Source of the DNA: an uncultured Bacilli bacterium
GTDB lineage: Bacteria > Bacillota_I > Bacilli_A > RF39 > UBA660
DNA length: 42,517 bases
Direction: 5' to 3'
Assembly: GCA_947630195.1 (NCBI GenBank)
Contig: CANRGQ010000001.1
Coordinates: forward strand, 1 to 42,517
Shown: in pieces, positions 23,971 to 33,782 of the stretch
How the letters are laid out: each line of letters starts with the position of its first letter
Numbering within the stretch: position 1 is the first letter of the stretch
Program-made: the position numbers and the translations under genes
The notes under the pieces: generated by a model
Seen by the model: only the letters and a program-made list of their open reading frames with translations
Databases searched by the model: none
Told to the model about the DNA's origin: nothing

Positions 23971-24996
23971 TTATCCTAACCAAAGTATTTCTAAAACCAT
24001 TAAAATACTGGTTATAAAACTGGTAAGAGAAATAATTAAAGTCATCGTAAAACCATTTTCTTTAACTAATACTCTTTTCTTTCCTTTATCATATTCTAAA
24101 TTTTTATTATCGTAGATGACTTTACCATATTCATCAACATGACCTAGATAATTACCATTTGAATCAAAGACATTACCAACTTCATCAGTTATAACTTCTT
24201 CCTTATTGTTCTCATATTCTTCATTTTGGAGTTCACTAACTTCATTGGCTCGTGTTTCTTTATCTTTTAAATTAGTAACTCTTTCTTCTAATTTTTGTAA
24301 GTAATCATATTCGGAATTATTAATACCTAAGTAAGTATTATCTTCGGTACTTAAACGGAAATTACCGCGGTTATTAAAACTGTCTTGGGTTTTGGATACA
24401 AAAGTATTTTTTAGTTTACCCTTTAGAGTAACTTCTAAAATTATGGGTTCAATTAATTCTTTTTTTAAAGTTTCATTATAATTCATAACCTTACTAATAT
24501 GGGTTATGGTATTTTCATTTTCTTTATAGCCTAGTTTTATTTCACAATATTTTTCGCCAAGAGAAACATCTTTAATATTGAAACTAATCATGGCTTTTAA
24601 GTTTGGTCTTTTATTATTATCGAGACTTTCTAATATTTTATTTTTTAAATCAATTATTTCTTGTAAATCTAACTCGCCAATTCCTTCATTTAATAGTTGG
24701 TCTTTTTCTTCCTCAGTTAAATCGGTACTATTTAAGAATTGTTTTAAAGATTCAAAATCTTTTATGGCTCCACTTTCAACCATTTGTTTAAGTAAGTTTT
24801 TATAATTATCAAGTTTATTATCTTCTTTAAATAAATCACTTCTAATTTTTTTGAGTTCCTCTAAAACATATTCTAACTCTTCGGCAGTTGCTTTAGTTAA
24901 ATTATATCCATCCTTTTTATAAATTTCATACTCCCCATTTTGAATTTGAATGACGTAATTATTACCTTTTTCATCTTTAATGTTAACACTTTCCAT
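23971..24996 (-). CDS. Tail-anchored hypothetical protein
   Basis: A 341-residue mostly soluble, highly charged protein with one hydrophobic helix at the C-terminus (about residues 318-340, MTLIISLTSFITSILMVLEI), so it is probably tail-anchored. Residues 40-125 are helical (EELEYVLEELKKI, LNSTDLTEEEKDQLLNEGIG). Residues about 285-297 contain the short strand repeat VFDSNGNYLGHVD. No family recognised. It starts at ATG with AGGAG upstream. Between it and the next gene (24997-25228) there is only an imperfect GCAACC/GGTTGC inverted repeat. Confidence 0.72.
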   Translation of the reverse strand: MESVNIKDEKGNNYVIQIQNGEYEIYKKDGYNLTKATAEELEYVLEELKKIRSDLFKEDNKLDNYKNLLKQMVESGAIKDFESLKQFLNSTDLTEEEKDQLLNEGIGELDLQEIIDLKNKILESLDNNKRPNLKAMISFNIKDVSLGEKYCEIKLGYKENENTITHISKVMNYNETLKKELIEPIILEVTLKGKLKNTFVSKTQDSFNNRGNFRLSTEDNTYLGINNSEYDYLQKLEERVTNLKDKETRANEVSELQNEEYENNKEEVITDEVGNVFDSNGNYLGHVDEYGKVIYDNKNLEYDKGKKRVLVKENGFTMTLIISLTSFITSILMVLEILWLG

Positions 24997-25228
24997 AAAC
25001 AGTCTCCTAGGATAATTGTACTAAATATTTATTTTTTAGACAATATTCAAGGAAATTTCTTTTACTAATTATTAACATTGGATTTAGACTTGTAAAATAA
25101 AAATAATCAGTTATAATCTAATTTAAATGATTTTTATGTGTTTGCAACCGTATTTTGACAAAAAGATACCGAAAGTTGGTGGTTGCTATTCTAATTTTTT
25201 ATTAAAATGGTAAGTGAGGTGAGGAAAA

Positions 25229-26596
25229 TTGAGTTTTGGAGAAAAATTAGCCACTTTAAGAAAAGAACATAATATGAGTCAAGAAGAAATGGCTCACAAG
25301 TTAAATGTTTCAAGACAAGCTGTATCGAAATGGGAAAGTAATGCGGCTTATCCGGAAACTGATAAGATTGTGGCTATCTGTAAATTGTTTAACTTTAGTA
25401 TGGATGAGTTAATTGGTTTAAAAGAGAAAGGAAGTTTTAAAGAAAGTAAAATTAAAAATACTTTTAATAATATTTTTGATAATTTTCTAAAAGGAATAAA
25501 GATGTTTTCACTTATGACTTTTACGCAAAAGTTAAAATGTCTTATGGAGATTATCTTTTATGCTCTTTGTTTAATTTTCTTGTATTTTGGTTTAAGGGTA
25601 ATTTTATCCTATATATTAAATGATATATTTTCATTTATTCCAATGGATATAATGGATTCTTTAATTAATATCTTTGAAGGACTTTTTACTTTTGGGTATT
25701 TAGTTTTGGCTATTTATTTAATTATGAAAATTTATAAGATAAGATATTTAGATTATTATGAGAATATTAAAGATGATGATAAAACTGAAATTAAAGTAAA
25801 TAATAAAGAAAATAAAAAAATAGATATTAAAGAAGAAAAAATAATTATGCGAGATTCTTCCGTTAATCCCTTCTTATGGCTTAAAAAATTATTTATATTA
25901 TTAGTTAAATTTTTCATAGGTTTATGGAGTATTCCTATCATTATTGGTTTAGTTCTTTTAATAACTGTTGCCATCTTTATATTATATTATTTAAAAAATG
26001 GTTTAGTTTTACTTTATGTTCTTTTAGGGGTTATAAGTATTATAATTATTACTTATTTAATTATTGAAATAATATTTAGATTTATCTTTAATATGAAACA
26101 TAACGCCAAAAGATATTTAATAACATTTACTGTTGGTCTAATTCTTGGAGGGGTAAGTTTAGGTTTGTTCCTAGGAGAGGTATCCCAATATAAGGTAACA
26201 AATGTTACCAGGTTAGAAGAATTAGATAATGAAATGACTATACCGATGCAAGATAATTTAGCAATTGAGCATTTAAATAATTCGGTAATTTTATTTGAAG
26301 ATCGAGAGGATATAAAAATAGAATACTATGTATTTAATAAAGATATAATTAATACTTATCCATCTTCTTGGAGTGATTTTGGTTATTTTGATAGAGAAAG
26401 AAGTTTTTATGTTATCGGGTATGGAGTGGAATATGAAGATTTAAGTGTAAGTAGTTTAATTAAGGCTACTTTAGATATGATTAGAAATAAAGAAATATAT
26501 GTTTATAAAGAAAGTGTTAGAATAGTTATTCATCTAAGTAAAGATAATTATAATAAAATAAAAGAAAATAATAGGATAATTGAAAAATGGTCTTAA
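25229..26596 (+). CDS. Membrane-bound XRE-family regulator
   Basis: A 455-residue protein with an N-terminal helix-turn-helix (residues 1-65: LATLRKEHNMSQEEMAHKLN, VSRQAVSKWESNAAYPETDK) followed by about five transmembrane helices and an extracellular or cytoplasmic C-terminal domain. The start is TTG (25229-25231) with GAGGTGAGG upstream. Membrane HTH proteins of this layout sense envelope conditions and control adjacent transporters; the fused ABC transporter starts 69 nt downstream on the same strand. The signal is unknown. Confidence 0.85.
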   Translation: MSFGEKLATLRKEHNMSQEEMAHKLNVSRQAVSKWESNAAYPETDKIVAICKLFNFSMDELIGLKEKGSFKESKIKNTFNNIFDNFLKGIKMFSLMTFTQKLKCLMEIIFYALCLIFLYFGLRVILSYILNDIFSFIPMDIMDSLINIFEGLFTFGYLVLAIYLIMKIYKIRYLDYYENIKDDDKTEIKVNNKENKKIDIKEEKIIMRDSSVNPFLWLKKLFILLVKFFIGLWSIPIIIGLVLLITVAIFILYYLKNGLVLLYVLLGVISIIIITYLIIEIIFRFIFNMKHNAKRYLITFTVGLILGGVSLGLFLGEVSQYKVTNVTRLEELDNEMTIPMQDNLAIEHLNNSVILFEDREDIKIEYYVFNKDIINTYPSSWSDFGYFDRERSFYVIGYGVEYEDLSVSSLIKATLDMIRNKEIYVYKESVRIVIHLSKDNYNKIKENNRIIEKWS

Positions 26597-26665
26597 AAAA
26601 GGCCTTTTTTCTTGTAATTTTCACATTACTTTAATATAATTAAGTAGATTGTTAAGGAGATGCCT

Positions 26666-29600
26666 ATGTTAGAGATTAGAAACATTAAAAAAGAATACAA
26701 TACGGAAGGTTTTAAACAAAAGGCTTTAGATGGTGTTAGTGTTAATTTCAGAAAATGTGAATTTGCAAGTATCCTAGGGCCATCTGGAAGTGGTAAGACC
26801 ACCTTTTTAAACATCATTGGAGGATTAGACCATTATGATTCTGGTGATTTAATTATTAATGAAGTTAGTACTAAAAAGTTTAAAGATGCGGATTGGGATA
26901 GTTATCGTAACCACCGCATTGGTTTTGTTTTTCAAAGTTATAATCTTATTAGTCATCAAAGTGTTTTATCCAATGTCCGTTTAGCTTTAACATTATCTGG
27001 TATTTCTAAAAAAGAAGCTTTAGAAAGAGCGAAGAAGGCTTTAATAGAAGTTGGTTTAAAAGATCATATTTATAAAAAACCTAATCAACTTTCGGGTGGG
27101 CAAATGCAAAGGGTAGCTATAGCAAGAGCTTTAGTAAATGACCCCGAAATAATTTTAGCTGATGAACCCACCGGGGCCCTAGATAGTGAAACAAGTTTAC
27201 AAATAATGAATGTTTTAAAGAAAATATCTAAAGATAAATTAGTTATTATGGTTACGCATAATCCAGAACTTGCCGAAACTTATTCGACTAGAATTATTAA
27301 CTTAAAAGATGGGAAAATAATTTCCGATTCTAATCCTTATGATGGAAAAGTTAATACCAAAGAAGATGGGGAAGAAAGTAACCGGAAAAGAAATAAAACC
27401 AAAATGAAATTCTTAACGGCTTTAAGTTTATCTTTTAATAACTTAATGACGAAAAAAGCCAGAACCTTACTGGTATCCCTAGCGGGTTCCATTGGGATTA
27501 TTGGTATTGCTTTAATTATGTCTGTTTCCACTGGTTTTCAAAATTATGTGGATTCCATTCAAGAAGAAACGATGACTTCATACCCTTTAACGATTATGAG
27601 TGAAACTGGTGATTTAACAAGTGCCCTTTTATCAATGCAAGGGGGAAGTGCCGAAAATGTAACGGAAGGAACAGTTGTCGAAAGACAAAATATTTCTTCG
27701 ATGCTTTCCAGTATTAGTACCAATGATTTAAAAAGTTTTAAGAGTTATTTAGAAGATAATTACAAAAAAATAGATAAAGATATTGCGAACTTAAAATATA
27801 CCTATAGTATAAGTCCTAATATTTATACGATTGATGAAACTAAAGAAATAGTTAAAGTAAATCCAAGTAGTTTATTTACCTCAATTATGGGTTCCAATGG
27901 TTTAATGAGTTCAATGTCATCTTTTTCTTCCGTTTATTCCGAAATGGTTGATAATACCAAAGAGATTGAAGAACAATATGATGTTTTAAAAGGAAGATAT
28001 CCCAAAAACTATGATGAAGCAATCATTGTTTTATCAGATAAAAATGAAATATCTGATTTACTGGTTTATTCTTTAGGTTTAAGAGATAATAATGAACTAA
28101 CCGAAATGGTTAATAACATTATGAATGGTAAAAGCAATAGTGTTACTAATGAACCAATGACTTTAACTTATGATGATTTAATGAATATTGATTTAAGAGT
28201 AGTTATGCCTAGTGATTTATATAAATATAATAATGAATATAATATCTATGAAGATATGAGTGCCAACAAAGATTATGTTAAAAATGTTTATAATAAAGCC
28301 TTAAAATTAAAAATAGTGGGAATTCTTGCTCCGAAAGAAGGTAGTATGAATACCATGGCTTTAAATCCCGGAGTTAATTATACATCCGCTTTAACCAAAT
28401 ATATAATTGATTATGCCAAGACGCAAGATGTCGTTAAAAAACAAATAGCAAATGAAGATGTTGACGTTTTTTCTGGTAAGAAGTTTACCGATAAAAATAA
28501 AAAAGTTAATTTTGAATTTAAAGATTTAATGGAAATTGATGAAGAAAAACTCCAAAGTGCTTTTAATATAAATATAGATCCTAAAGTAATGGAAGAAAAA
28601 ACTAAAGGATATATGGAAGAAATATCTAAATCTATTACTACTGATACGAGCGGCGCCACGAATGCCTTTAAAGAAAATTTAGATGCTTTTTCTAAAGATA
28701 TATTTGCGAGCGTAAATGAATTTAGTTTAAGTGAGGTAAATACATTAGTGGATAATTATTTAAATAAAGAAGATGTTTTAAATAAATTAAAAACAATGGA
28801 AACAAATTATGTTATCCCAATGGATACTTTAAAAACTACTTATAAAGGATTATTAACATCATTACTTAATGCCTATATTACGGGATACAATGAATTTATG
28901 AAAACAACTAATTCTGAATTTGTGGTAGATACGACAATTGAGGAATTAAAAAATACCGTTATTGATAGTTATTTAAAAAGTGCTGCCATTTTAGCTACAA
29001 ATGAGAAAATGGGTAGTGCTATGACGGAAGCTAAAATGCAAAAAGACATTTTAACTAAAGTAGGAGAACTTACAACTGTTTATACCAGTTCTCTTGCAAG
29101 TTCCTTTAATGTTGACCAAAGTAAAATAGCCTCAGCTTTTAAATTAAAATATACCGAGGAAGAATTAACGAGAATTGTAAGTGCGATGATGAGTCCAAGT
29201 GAAGCCTCTGCAAGTAGTAATTTATTATCTTTAGGCTATCAAGATTATGAAGAACCAACGGCCATGTCTTTCTATTTTACGGATTTTGATGGTAAAGAAG
29301 ATTTCTTAAGTTTCTTAGATAATTATAATGATAGTGTGGAAGAAGAAAAGAAAATTAATTATACGGATATGACTGGCATATTAATGGATTCGGTTAAGAC
29401 AATCGTTAATGCGGTAAGTTATGTTTTAATTGCTTTTGTTTCTATCTCTTTAGTCGTATCTAGTATAATGATTGGGGTAATTACTTATATCTCTGTTTAT
29501 GAAAGAACAAAAGAAATTGGTATTTTAAGAGCGATTGGAGCCTCAAAAAGAAATGTTTCATCTATCTTTAATGCCGAAACCTTTATTATTGGTCTTTTAT

Positions 29601-29818
29601 CTGGAACCTTAGGTATTGGAATTTCCTATGCTTTTATTCCAATTATTAATGCTGTCCTTCATCACTTTACCGGAAATATTCCACTTTCAGCATCCCTTGA
29701 TATAAGTAAAGCTTTAATCTTAGTTATCTTAAGTGTTATCTTAACTTTAATTGGAGGATTAATTCCTGCAAGAGCAGCTTCAAAGAAAGATCCAGTGGAA
29801 GCTTTAAGAACAGAATAA
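26666..29818 (+). CDS. Fused ABC transporter ATPase and FtsX/MacB-type permease
   Basis: A 1050-residue single-chain transporter starting at ATG 26666, six bases after AAGGAG. ATPase at residues 1-230: Walker A GPSGSGKTT (38-46), signature LSGGQMQR (from 142), Walker B ILADEPTGALD (about 160-170), H-loop MVTHN. Then one transmembrane helix (about 260-285), a long extracellular domain of about 600 residues, and three C-terminal FtsX helices (VLIAFVSISLVVSSIMIGVI, then AETFIIGLLSGTLGIGISYA, then LILVILSVILTLIGGLIPAR). MacB-like mechanotransmission exporters of this layout act on antimicrobial peptides, lipoproteins or envelope substrates. It pairs with the upstream membrane HTH regulator. Confidence 0.93.
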   Translation: MLEIRNIKKEYNTEGFKQKALDGVSVNFRKCEFASILGPSGSGKTTFLNIIGGLDHYDSGDLIINEVSTKKFKDADWDSYRNHRIGFVFQSYNLISHQSVLSNVRLALTLSGISKKEALERAKKALIEVGLKDHIYKKPNQLSGGQMQRVAIARALVNDPEIILADEPTGALDSETSLQIMNVLKKISKDKLVIMVTHNPELAETYSTRIINLKDGKIISDSNPYDGKVNTKEDGEESNRKRNKTKMKFLTALSLSFNNLMTKKARTLLVSLAGSIGIIGIALIMSVSTGFQNYVDSIQEETMTSYPLTIMSETGDLTSALLSMQGGSAENVTEGTVVERQNISSMLSSISTNDLKSFKSYLEDNYKKIDKDIANLKYTYSISPNIYTIDETKEIVKVNPSSLFTSIMGSNGLMSSMSSFSSVYSEMVDNTKEIEEQYDVLKGRYPKNYDEAIIVLSDKNEISDLLVYSLGLRDNNELTEMVNNIMNGKSNSVTNEPMTLTYDDLMNIDLRVVMPSDLYKYNNEYNIYEDMSANKDYVKNVYNKALKLKIVGILAPKEGSMNTMALNPGVNYTSALTKYIIDYAKTQDVVKKQIANEDVDVFSGKKFTDKNKKVNFEFKDLMEIDEEKLQSAFNINIDPKVMEEKTKGYMEEISKSITTDTSGATNAFKENLDAFSKDIFASVNEFSLSEVNTLVDNYLNKEDVLNKLKTMETNYVIPMDTLKTTYKGLLTSLLNAYITGYNEFMKTTNSEFVVDTTIEELKNTVIDSYLKSAAILATNEKMGSAMTEAKMQKDILTKVGELTTVYTSSLASSFNVDQSKIASAFKLKYTEEELTRIVSAMMSPSEASASSNLLSLGYQDYEEPTAMSFYFTDFDGKEDFLSFLDNYNDSVEEEKKINYTDMTGILMDSVKTIVNAVSYVLIAFVSISLVVSSIMIGVITYISVYERTKEIGILRAIGASKRNVSSIFNAETFIIGLLSGTLGIGISYAFIPIINAVLHHFTGNIPLSASLDISKALILVILSVILTLIGGLIPARAASKKDPVEALRTE

Positions 29819-29822
29819 AAAT

Positions 29823-29843
29823 AACCCGAACAATCGGGTTTTT
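29823..29843 (+). terminator. Intrinsic terminator after the ABC transporter
   Basis: AACCCGA-ACAA-TCGGGTT followed by TTT; a 7-bp stem 4 nt after the stop codon. Confidence 0.88.
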
Positions 29844-29863
29844 GTGTGTCTTTTAATATTTCC

Positions 29864-29959
29864 AAAGTTTTTGCATTAGACTACAAAAACTTTATAAAAT
29901 TAACACTTTTTTGTATTTTTGTACAAAAACTTTACATTTTTAATTAGAAGATGTATAAT
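29864..29959 (+). promoter_or_regulatory. Promoter and repeated operator of the DUF4143 ATPase gene
   Basis: -35 TTTACA (29931-29936), 17-bp spacer, -10 TATAAT (29954-29959). Upstream are AAAGTTTTTG (29864-29873), its complement CAAAAACTTT (29884-29893), a further copy (29924-29933) and the palindrome TTTTTGTACAAAAA (29916-29929). The ACAAAAACTTTA repeats are 40 bp apart, about four helical turns, and the second touches the -35. Confidence 0.6.
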
Positions 29960-29981
29960 ATAAATAGAGAGGAAAATTAAC

Positions 29982-31187
29982 ATGATTGAAAGAAATGAGT
30001 ATTTAGATGTCTTAAAAAGATTTAAGGATAAAGAAATAATCAAGGTAATAACTGGTATTAGAAGATGTGGAAAATCTACGCTTTTAGAATTATATAAAGA
30101 ATATTTACTTAATAATGGTGTTAAAAAAGACCAAATAATAAGTATCAATTTAGAAGACTTAAAATATAATTTTCTAACTGATTATATGTCTTTATATAAT
30201 TATATAAATGATAATTTAAAAGATAATAAGAAAAATTATGTTTTTATCGATGAAGTTCAAAAGATAAATGAATTTCAAAAAGCGGTGGATAGTTTATATA
30301 TAAAGAAAAATGTTGATTTATATATAACAGGCTCTAATGCTAATTTGTTATCTAGTGAACTTGCCACTCTTTTATCCGGAAGATATATCGAAGTCAAAAT
30401 GTTACCTTTATCATTTAAAGAATATAAAAGTGTTTATAAAGATTTGTCTAATGAAGAATTATATCGTAAATATATTTCTTTTGGTTCCCTTCCTTTTACT
30501 ACTTCTTTAGAAACAGAAGATGATGTAAATATCTATTTAAGTAGTTTATATAATGACATTATCATAAAAGATGTTATGACAAGGAAAAAAATAACTGATG
30601 AAACAATGCTTCGAAGTGTGGCAAATTTTGCGATGGATAATATTGGTAATTTAGTATCAATAAATAATATTGCGAGTACGCTTGCTAGTGATGGCCGAGA
30701 TATTAATGTTCGCACTATTGAAAGATATTTGGAAGGATTTACGGAAAGTTACTTTCTTTATAAAACTACTAGATATGATATCAAGGGTAAACTTTATTTA
30801 AAAACTGGTGAAAAATATTATGTAACTGATTTAGGACTTAGATACTTTATCTTAGGACGTAAATTAGGAGATTATGGTCATGTATTAGAAAATGTTGTTT
30901 ACTTAGAACTTTTAAGAAGAGGCTATGATGTCTATATAGGTAAGTTTGATAATTATGAAGTTGACTTTGTAGCCCTTAATAAAGATGGAAGGGTATATAT
31001 CCAAGTTACAGATACTTTAAAAGGCAAAGATGAAAATGATTCTAAAGTTTTAGATAGAGAATTAAGATCTTTAAAAAAGATAAATGATAATTATGAAAAA
31101 ATAATCTTAACATCAGATAACATACCTTTATCTAATGAAGATGGTATAAAAGTCCAAAATGTTTATGAATGGTTATTAGATAAGTAA
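29982..31187 (+). CDS. AAA ATPase with DUF4143 C-terminal domain
   Basis: A 401-residue protein of the AAA_14/DUF4143 family. Walker A is GIRRCGKST (25-33) and Walker B is NYVFIDEVQK (about 83-92), followed by DLYITGSNANLLSSELATLL, a sensor-like stretch strongly conserved in the family. The C-terminal domain (LENVVYLELLRRGYDVY then DNYEVDFVALNKDG then YIQV) has the E-D-Q pattern of a degenerate restriction-endonuclease-like fold. These genes are common and often move horizontally; the role is unknown, with nucleoprotein or toxin-antitoxin-like roles suggested. GAGAGG about 9 nt before ATG. Confidence 0.9.
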   Translation: MIERNEYLDVLKRFKDKEIIKVITGIRRCGKSTLLELYKEYLLNNGVKKDQIISINLEDLKYNFLTDYMSLYNYINDNLKDNKKNYVFIDEVQKINEFQKAVDSLYIKKNVDLYITGSNANLLSSELATLLSGRYIEVKMLPLSFKEYKSVYKDLSNEELYRKYISFGSLPFTTSLETEDDVNIYLSSLYNDIIIKDVMTRKKITDETMLRSVANFAMDNIGNLVSINNIASTLASDGRDINVRTIERYLEGFTESYFLYKTTRYDIKGKLYLKTGEKYYVTDLGLRYFILGRKLGDYGHVLENVVYLELLRRGYDVYIGKFDNYEVDFVALNKDGRVYIQVTDTLKGKDENDSKVLDRELRSLKKINDNYEKIILTSDNIPLSNEDGIKVQNVYEWLLDK

Positions 31188-31219
31188 AAAAGAATTGGTT
31201 TAAAATGCCAATTCTTTTG
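31187..31219. terminator. Bidirectional intrinsic terminator
   Basis: AGAATTGG (31191-31198) pairs with CCAATTCT (31208-31215), flanked by A and T runs, between convergent genes. Confidence 0.85.
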
Positions 31220-31666
31220 CTATCTATGAGGTTTTCTCTCATCAGTTGCGTATAATATATAGTCTACGGATACATTATAAAACGTTGCTAGGTCTTTTAA
31301 TATTTTTATTGGTATATCACAATAACAAGTTTCATAAGTAGAATAAGTAGGTCTACTTATAGGTAATTTTTCGGAAACTTCTATTTGTTTTAAATCTAAA
31401 TCATTTCTTATTTCACTAAGTCTATTCATATTATTAGTAATATTAACAATATTTGAGGGATAGTATTTGTTTTTATTATCAGTTAAACAAAGTATATAAT
31501 CTATAGAAACATTATAATAATTAGATAACTTCTTTAAAACAACAGTAGGGATATCGGTAATTTCATTCTCATATTGGGAATAACCATTTTGACTCATTTT
31601 AAGAAATTCCGCAATATCTTTTTGAAGCAAATTTTTTTCTTTTCTTAATTCTTTTAATCTATTCAT
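31220..31666 (-). CDS. Tandem XRE helix-turn-helix repressor
   Basis: A 148-residue protein made of two successive Cro/CI-type HTH domains: residues 1-62 (LKELRKEKNLLQKDIAEFLK, MSQNGYSQYENEITDIP) and 80-142 (LSEIRNDLDLKQIEVSEKLP, ISRPTYSTYETCYCDIP), each ending NYYNVSIDYIL or TFYNVSVDYIL. An internal duplication made it a covalent dimer. It is divergent from a surface-protein gene, with nested inverted repeats between, so autoregulation plus control of the surface genes is likely. The ribosome site is weak. Confidence 0.88.
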   Translation of the reverse strand: MNRLKELRKEKNLLQKDIAEFLKMSQNGYSQYENEITDIPTVVLKKLSNYYNVSIDYILCLTDNKNKYYPSNIVNITNNMNRLSEIRNDLDLKQIEVSEKLPISRPTYSTYETCYCDIPIKILKDLATFYNVSVDYILYATDERKPHR

Positions 31667-31683
31667 AATTCATCATAGAAAAG

Positions 31684-31769
31684 TTAACATAAATATAAAA
31701 CTGCTTATTGATTTATGTTAAGTTTTACGATATAATTCTATTATAAAATATCGTATAATTTAACATAAA
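31684..31769. promoter_or_regulatory. Nested operators between the tandem-HTH gene and surface genes
   Basis: TTAACATAAAT (31684-31694) is inverted as ATTTATGTTAA (31711-31721), an 11-bp perfect repeat. ACGATAT (31727-31733) is inverted as ATATCGT (31748-31754), and a third TTAACATAAA half-site follows at 31760-31769. TATAAT-like -10 elements fall within the repeats, so a bound repressor would block both directions. Confidence 0.6.
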
Positions 31770-31823
31770 GATTATTTAGGCAATATTGTATCGATAAATG
31801 CAACATAAAAAAGGAATGGTTAA

Positions 31824-32474
31824 ATGATAAAAGAAAAGTTGAAAAAAATTAATAATAAAGAATTAATATTACTAGTGATAATAGTATTTATTTTTATACT
31901 TTTGTTGTTATTTAAATTAATTATAAAAAGCACTCATGCTTATTATAATTATGAAATGGCTCCGGTACCAATATTTACGGGGAAAGTTGGAGATTTTGTT
32001 GGAGGTAAACTTGAACCTAGTCCTTATGAAGGTGATGCTGACATAAGCACTATTGTGTATGCTAATGAAGGGGAAGGATATCGTATTATAGATACCGTGC
32101 CTGTATTTGGCTTTACTTTGAATGAAAAGAAGACTAAATGTAAACCAGAAGCACTTCCATTTAGTGATATAGATATAACAGATGGAACAATAACTTATGA
32201 TGTAACAGAAACAACACCAAATCAAGTATCTTGTTACGTTGTATATGATTTATCTTCTGATGTCGTAGTTTATGCTTATAAACAAGATAGTTTAGGAACT
32301 AAAACATATAATAATAAAACTTATACATTAGTAAGTGAAATACCAACCAATTATAAGTATTCAGGTTTTACTTGTACAGACAAAGGTACTGAAATAAACT
32401 ATGATACCTCAACAGGAATAAGTTTCACAACTGATAAACCAAATATCTGTTATGTATATTTTGATGCTCAATAA
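31824..32474 (+). CDS. Membrane-anchored surface protein
   Basis: A 216-residue protein with one N-terminal membrane helix (about residues 14-34, ELILLVIIVFIFILLLLFKL) and an exported part rich in Thr/Tyr/Asp. Cysteines recur (KTKCKPEALP, NQVSCYVVYD, GFTCTDKG, NICYVYFDAQ). The last part has the GFTC-GISF-CYVYFD pattern seen again in the next gene's N-terminal portion, so the two probably form one surface system. AAGGA lies upstream of the ATG. No known function. Confidence 0.75.
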   Translation: MIKEKLKKINNKELILLVIIVFIFILLLLFKLIIKSTHAYYNYEMAPVPIFTGKVGDFVGGKLEPSPYEGDADISTIVYANEGEGYRIIDTVPVFGFTLNEKKTKCKPEALPFSDIDITDGTITYDVTETTPNQVSCYVVYDLSSDVVVYAYKQDSLGTKTYNNKTYTLVSEIPTNYKYSGFTCTDKGTEINYDTSTGISFTTDKPNICYVYFDAQ

Positions 32475-32492
32475 GGAAAGGAAGTATAGAAT

Positions 32493-33692
32493 ATGAAAAA
32501 GAAATTAATAATAAGATGTTTAATATTAATAATGTTGGTAGGAGTAATATATGAAATATCTACCATAGTAATATCATTTAACGAAAATAATACAATTCTA
32601 GAAGATATTGAAATAACCAATAATTTTAATAATAAAAAACAAATGATATCCATCAAAGTAGAAAACGATGATGATTATGAATATCATGATTATGAAGATA
32701 AAAGTAAGTGGCCTGATTCAACAAAATATACATATGCTGGTTCATTATGTACAGACTGGGGAGGAAACAATATAAATGAAAGTATAATCAAATTTGATGA
32801 AGTTAATTATAAAGCCACGATTACAACAAAAAGAACAGCCTATTGTACTTTATACTTTACCAAAGGGAAACCAGCATTAACAGTATTAAAAGATAAGGGT
32901 GGAAGTAAATTCAACTCTTCAAATGCAGTGTTTGGTTTATATAGATTCAATGGAACCCAAACAGATGTAACAAATCATATTTTAAATAACTTTGTCTGTT
33001 TTGGAACAACGGACATACAGACTTGTACAGGTTTTGATAAACAAACATATATGTATAGAATAATAGGGATAACAGATAATACAACAACAAATACAGATTT
33101 AGGATTAGAAGAAAATCAATTAAAAATAATAAGAGCATACCCTTCAAGTACAGATCAAGTATGGCATAGTAGTAATGGACCTGATGTCAAATGGGATGGA
33201 ACAAATCCAGTAGCTGATGTTCAAACATATTTAAATGGAAATTTTTTAAAAACAGAAAAAGCAAAATGGAAAAACAATTATTGGGAAGGAATAATAGATG
33301 AACCATATTGGTATATAGGAGATAACGCAAATTCAGGAGCAACAACAGAATCAGGAAAATCAACAGCAGTACATAAAGTAGGATTAATGTATAGAAGTGA
33401 TTATGTAAATGCAGGCCCTAATGAATATAATAATCTAACAAATTGGTTGTTTATAGCAAATGGAATGAGTGGAAACTCAATAGCAGATGAATGGACCATG
33501 ACTAGGCATGGTCAAAACAGTGTTACTGAAAAATTCGATTCGTGGTATGTTAATCAAATTGGTTTTTTGAATTGGGCTACAGTGAGTTCCAGTTCGGTAT
33601 CGGTTCGCCCAGTCTACTATCTAACATCCAATGTAACGCTAGCGGGAGAAGGAACAGAAACTAGTCCATTTATTATAACAAGTAAAAATTAA
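32493..33692 (+). CDS. Anchored surface protein with a DUF6273-like C-terminus
   Basis: A 399-residue protein with an N-terminal signal anchor (about residues 5-29), an Asp/Tyr-rich linker, a small cysteine-containing repeat (AGSLCTDWGG, RTAYCTLYFT) like that of the preceding gene, and a large C-terminal domain (YMYRIIGITDNT ... WLFIANGMSGNS ... SVRPVYYLTSNVTLAGEGTE) whose closing RPVYYLTSNV motif followed by SPFII resembles the DUF6273/fimbrial-type surface domains frequent in gut Firmicutes. GGAAG 9 nt upstream of ATG; gap of 18 nt to the preceding gene, so an operon. Confidence 0.8.
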   Translation: MKKKLIIRCLILIMLVGVIYEISTIVISFNENNTILEDIEITNNFNNKKQMISIKVENDDDYEYHDYEDKSKWPDSTKYTYAGSLCTDWGGNNINESIIKFDEVNYKATITTKRTAYCTLYFTKGKPALTVLKDKGGSKFNSSNAVFGLYRFNGTQTDVTNHILNNFVCFGTTDIQTCTGFDKQTYMYRIIGITDNTTTNTDLGLEENQLKIIRAYPSSTDQVWHSSNGPDVKWDGTNPVADVQTYLNGNFLKTEKAKWKNNYWEGIIDEPYWYIGDNANSGATTESGKSTAVHKVGLMYRSDYVNAGPNEYNNLTNWLFIANGMSGNSIADEWTMTRHGQNSVTEKFDSWYVNQIGFLNWATVSSSSVSVRPVYYLTSNVTLAGEGTETSPFIITSKN

Positions 33693-33720
33693 AATAATTT
33701 GGTATAAATAATAGACAAAG

Positions 33721-33743
33721 TTCGACAGTAATGTCGAATTTTG
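33721..33743 (+). terminator. Terminator after the surface-protein operon
   Basis: TTCGACA-GTAA-TGTCGAA followed by TTTTG. A further TTGTCGAA half lies at 33771-33778, just upstream of the next promoter. Confidence 0.65.
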
Positions 33744-33782
33744 TCATAATATTAGAAGTTTTGACAACATTTGTCGAACGTG

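Noticed and set aside
26595..26610. AAAAAAGGCCTTTTTT palindrome as terminator between the HTH regulator and ABC transporter
   Set aside because: A self-complementary run with almost no GC stem; it may weakly terminate but the two genes still look like one functional pair, so no firm call.
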